Below are positions 12,892 through 14,223 of a DNA stretch of 14,223 nucleotides, one piece after another. The stretch is taken from positions 20,296-34,518 of the forward strand of contig DIEW01000003.1 of the NCBI GenBank assembly GCA_002418825.1, written 5' to 3'. Position 1 is the first letter of the stretch. Each line of letters opens with the position of its first letter. Under the pieces are notes generated by a model. The model made no database searches. It had not been told where the DNA came from and saw only the letters and a list, made by a program, of their open reading frames with translations. This DNA is from Syntrophaceae bacterium UBA5764 (lineage in GTDB: Bacteria; Desulfobacterota; Syntrophia; Syntrophales; Smithellaceae). A program made the position numbers and the translations under genes.

Positions 12892-13667
12892 GTCTTGCCT
12901 TCTCCCATGAATTCCTTCAATTTTTTACCCATGTCCGCCGCGGTAATCAGAGCCTCACCAATCAAAAAAGCTTTGATACCCGCCTGCAGGAGCGATTCGA
13001 TATCTTTTCTGGTATGAATGCCGCTTTCCGCCACGACGATTTTTCCTTCCGGTATCATCGGGCGTAGCCAGCAGCTGGTATTGATGTCCGTGATGAAGTT
13101 ATCCAGATTTCGGTTGTTAATGCCGATAATATCGGCGTCCGCCGCTAAAGCGATTTCCAGTTCTTCCGGCGTGTGAATTTCGATCAGCGCAGACAAACCG
13201 AGGCTTTCGGCCAGCGCGATAAATTCTTTAAGTTTATTCCCCAAAATAAGCACAATAAGTAGAATCGCGTCCGCACCGATGGCTCTGGTTTCGTAAAGCT
13301 GAAAAGGATCGATAATAAAATCCTTGCGCAAAACCGGAAGTGATATTTTTTGTTTTATCTGCGTCAGATAATCCTTGTGCCCGCAGAAATATTTTTCATC
13401 CGTAAGCACGGAAACAGCCGCGGCATTGTTGTACTCGAACGTCTGCGCAATGCGCAAGTAATCAAAATTTTCCGAAAGCCTCCCGCGCGAGGGTGAAGCG
13501 CATTTGACCTCGGCAATAATATTACAGGCCCCACGGTTTATCACCTGACGAAAATCACGGCAGGCGCCACGCAGGGAAATCTGTTTTTCCAAATCCGATA
13601 TTTTTACGGATTTTTTCAGCCTTGCCACTTCTTCTTTTTTCGTTTCAATAATTTTTTCTAAAATCAT
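12888..13667 (-). CDS. trpC: Indole-3-glycerol-phosphate synthase
   Basis: The 259-residue TIM barrel closes the pyrrole ring of CdRP to give indole-3-glycerol phosphate. Residues expected in the active site are present: E53 and K55 with the SPS loop in AEVKCASPSRG, K115 in VLRKDFI, E163 in LIEIH, N184 in GINNRNL, and E214-S215 in VAESGI. Length is typical of the monofunctional enzyme. The ATG follows the trpD stop by 6 bases with only a weak GAG-type ribosome site, so it probably depends on coupling to trpD. Its TGA overlaps the trpF start. Confidence 0.97.
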   Translation of the reverse strand: MILEKIIETKKEEVARLKKSVKISDLEKQISLRGACRDFRQVINRGACNIIAEVKCASPSRGRLSENFDYLRIAQTFEYNNAAAVSVLTDEKYFCGHKDYLTQIKQKISLPVLRKDFIIDPFQLYETRAIGADAILLIVLILGNKLKEFIALAESLGLSALIEIHTPEELEIALAADADIIGINNRNLDNFITDINTSCWLRPMIPEGKIVVAESGIHTRKDIESLLQAGIKAFLIGEALITAADMGKKLKEFMGEGKT

Positions 13668-13673
13668 TTTTTC

Positions 13674-14223
13674 TCAGGCGCTGCTAAGTTCAATCAGCGC
13701 TTGCAGTTTTTTCACCGCCGCGCCGCTGTCGATACATTCTGATGCAACTTTGATTCCTTCTTTGATATCGCTCGCTTTTTCTCCCGCGATAATTGCCAGC
13801 GCCGCGTTGAGTAAAACAACATTGCGGCAGGCGCCGTTTTTGCCGGAAAGAACATCACGGGCAATCTGCGCGTTTTTTTGCGGATCCCCGCCACGAATAT
13901 CTTCCAGTGAATAATTTTTCCCAAAATAATCGACCGGATTGATGTTGTAGGTTTTGACAATACCGTCCTTTAATTCCGCCACGCGTGTTTCCCGCGATAA
14001 GGTAACCTCATCGAGCCCATCCATGCCGTGCACCACAAAAGCCCTTTTCGTCCCCATGTTTTTCAAAACGTCGGCAAACATTTCCGTAAGCTTCGGGTCA
14101 TAGACACCCAAAAGCTGAGCGGTGGCTCCTGCCGGATTGGTCAAGGGCCCCAGCATGTTGAAAATTGTGCGGATGCCTATTTCACGGCGCGGGCCGATAG
14201 CGTATTTCATCGCGCCGTGCAGT
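13674..14223 (-). CDS. trpD: Anthranilate phosphoribosyltransferase, C-terminal part (cut by window edge)
   Basis: The visible 183 codons match the C-terminal half of TrpD, which joins anthranilate to PRPP. Reading continues to the window edge ahead of the first in-frame Met as LHGA, followed by AMKYAIGPRREIGIRT and FNMLGPLTNPA, the conserved family block, then VVHGMDGLDEVT. The N-terminal PRPP-binding loop lies outside the window, so completeness cannot be judged. The 3' end abuts trpC. In this order trpE and trpG would be expected further upstream. Confidence 0.96.
   Translation of the reverse strand, partial: LHGAMKYAIGPRREIGIRTIFNMLGPLTNPAGATAQLLGVYDPKLTEMFADVLKNMGTKRAFVVHGMDGLDEVTLSRETRVAELKDGIVKTYNINPVDYFGKNYSLEDIRGGDPQKNAQIARDVLSGKNGACRNVVLLNAALAIIAGEKASDIKEGIKVASECIDSGAAVKKLQALIELSSA

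Noticed and set aside
1..14223. Mobile elements, CRISPR arrays, tRNA or rRNA genes
   Set aside because: No transposase or integrase, no spaced direct repeats and no recognisable structural RNA were seen.

Overview
The window looks like a chromosomal segment of an anaerobic bacterium, most likely a Desulfobacterota ('deltaproteobacterial') lineage such as a syntroph or sulfate reducer. That assignment is inferred from gene content: MinD-type ATPases carrying ferredoxin modules, NifX/NifB-like (COG1433) proteins, a DUF5320 protein, a pyruvoyl-dependent arginine decarboxylase and a sigma-54 activator in one block. No rRNA, tRNA, CRISPR array, insertion sequence or phage gene was seen. Genes are tightly packed and no gap exceeds 300 bases.

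Region 1 (1-6967, all minus strand) reads as one long operon. In transcription order it holds: a NifX-like protein with an Arg/Gly tail (6575-6967), pyruvoyl-dependent arginine decarboxylase (5974-6522), a six-cysteine Gly-rich mini-protein (5737-5943), a DUF5320 protein (5327-5698), a second NifX/ORP-like protein with a TTG start (4884-5246), a short TrmO/TsaA-like protein (4396-4887), an unrecognised multi-pass membrane protein (3791-4399), a MinD-type ATPase with two 4Fe-4S motifs (2946-3791), an FmdB-type zinc ribbon (2685-2942), a radical SAM protein with a C-terminal winged helix (1735-2679), two class I SAM methyltransferases (1111-1710 and 395-1033), a J-domain protein (67-402) and the first 14 codons of a second MinD-type ATPase (1-44). 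Several junctions overlap by 1-8 bases, so translational coupling is likely.

Region 2 (6968-8704) is the control region. A PAS-AAA+-Fis sigma-54 activator (7165-8520) lies just upstream of the operon. The 197-base gap between them contains a good -24/-12 promoter (7021-7036) and, about 90-140 bases upstream of the predicted start site, two abutting perfect palindromes that could be the activator site. Paired MinD/ferredoxin ATPases, NifX-like proteins and a cognate sigma-54 activator match the Orange Protein (ORP) complex loci described in Desulfovibrio. This window appears to be an expanded, differently arranged relative with several extra genes.

Region 3 (8705-10191, plus strand) holds a DUF1847 cysteine-rich protein, a cysteine-rich 'nitrous oxide-stimulated promoter' family protein overlapping it by ATGA, and a small basic Rho-N-like protein with its own promoter and a near-perfect ribosome binding site.

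Region 4 (10247-14223, minus strand) is a tryptophan biosynthesis operon in the order trpD (truncated by the window edge), trpC, trpF, trpB, trpA, with coupled or abutting junctions and intact catalytic residues. It converges on region 3 and looks ordinary.
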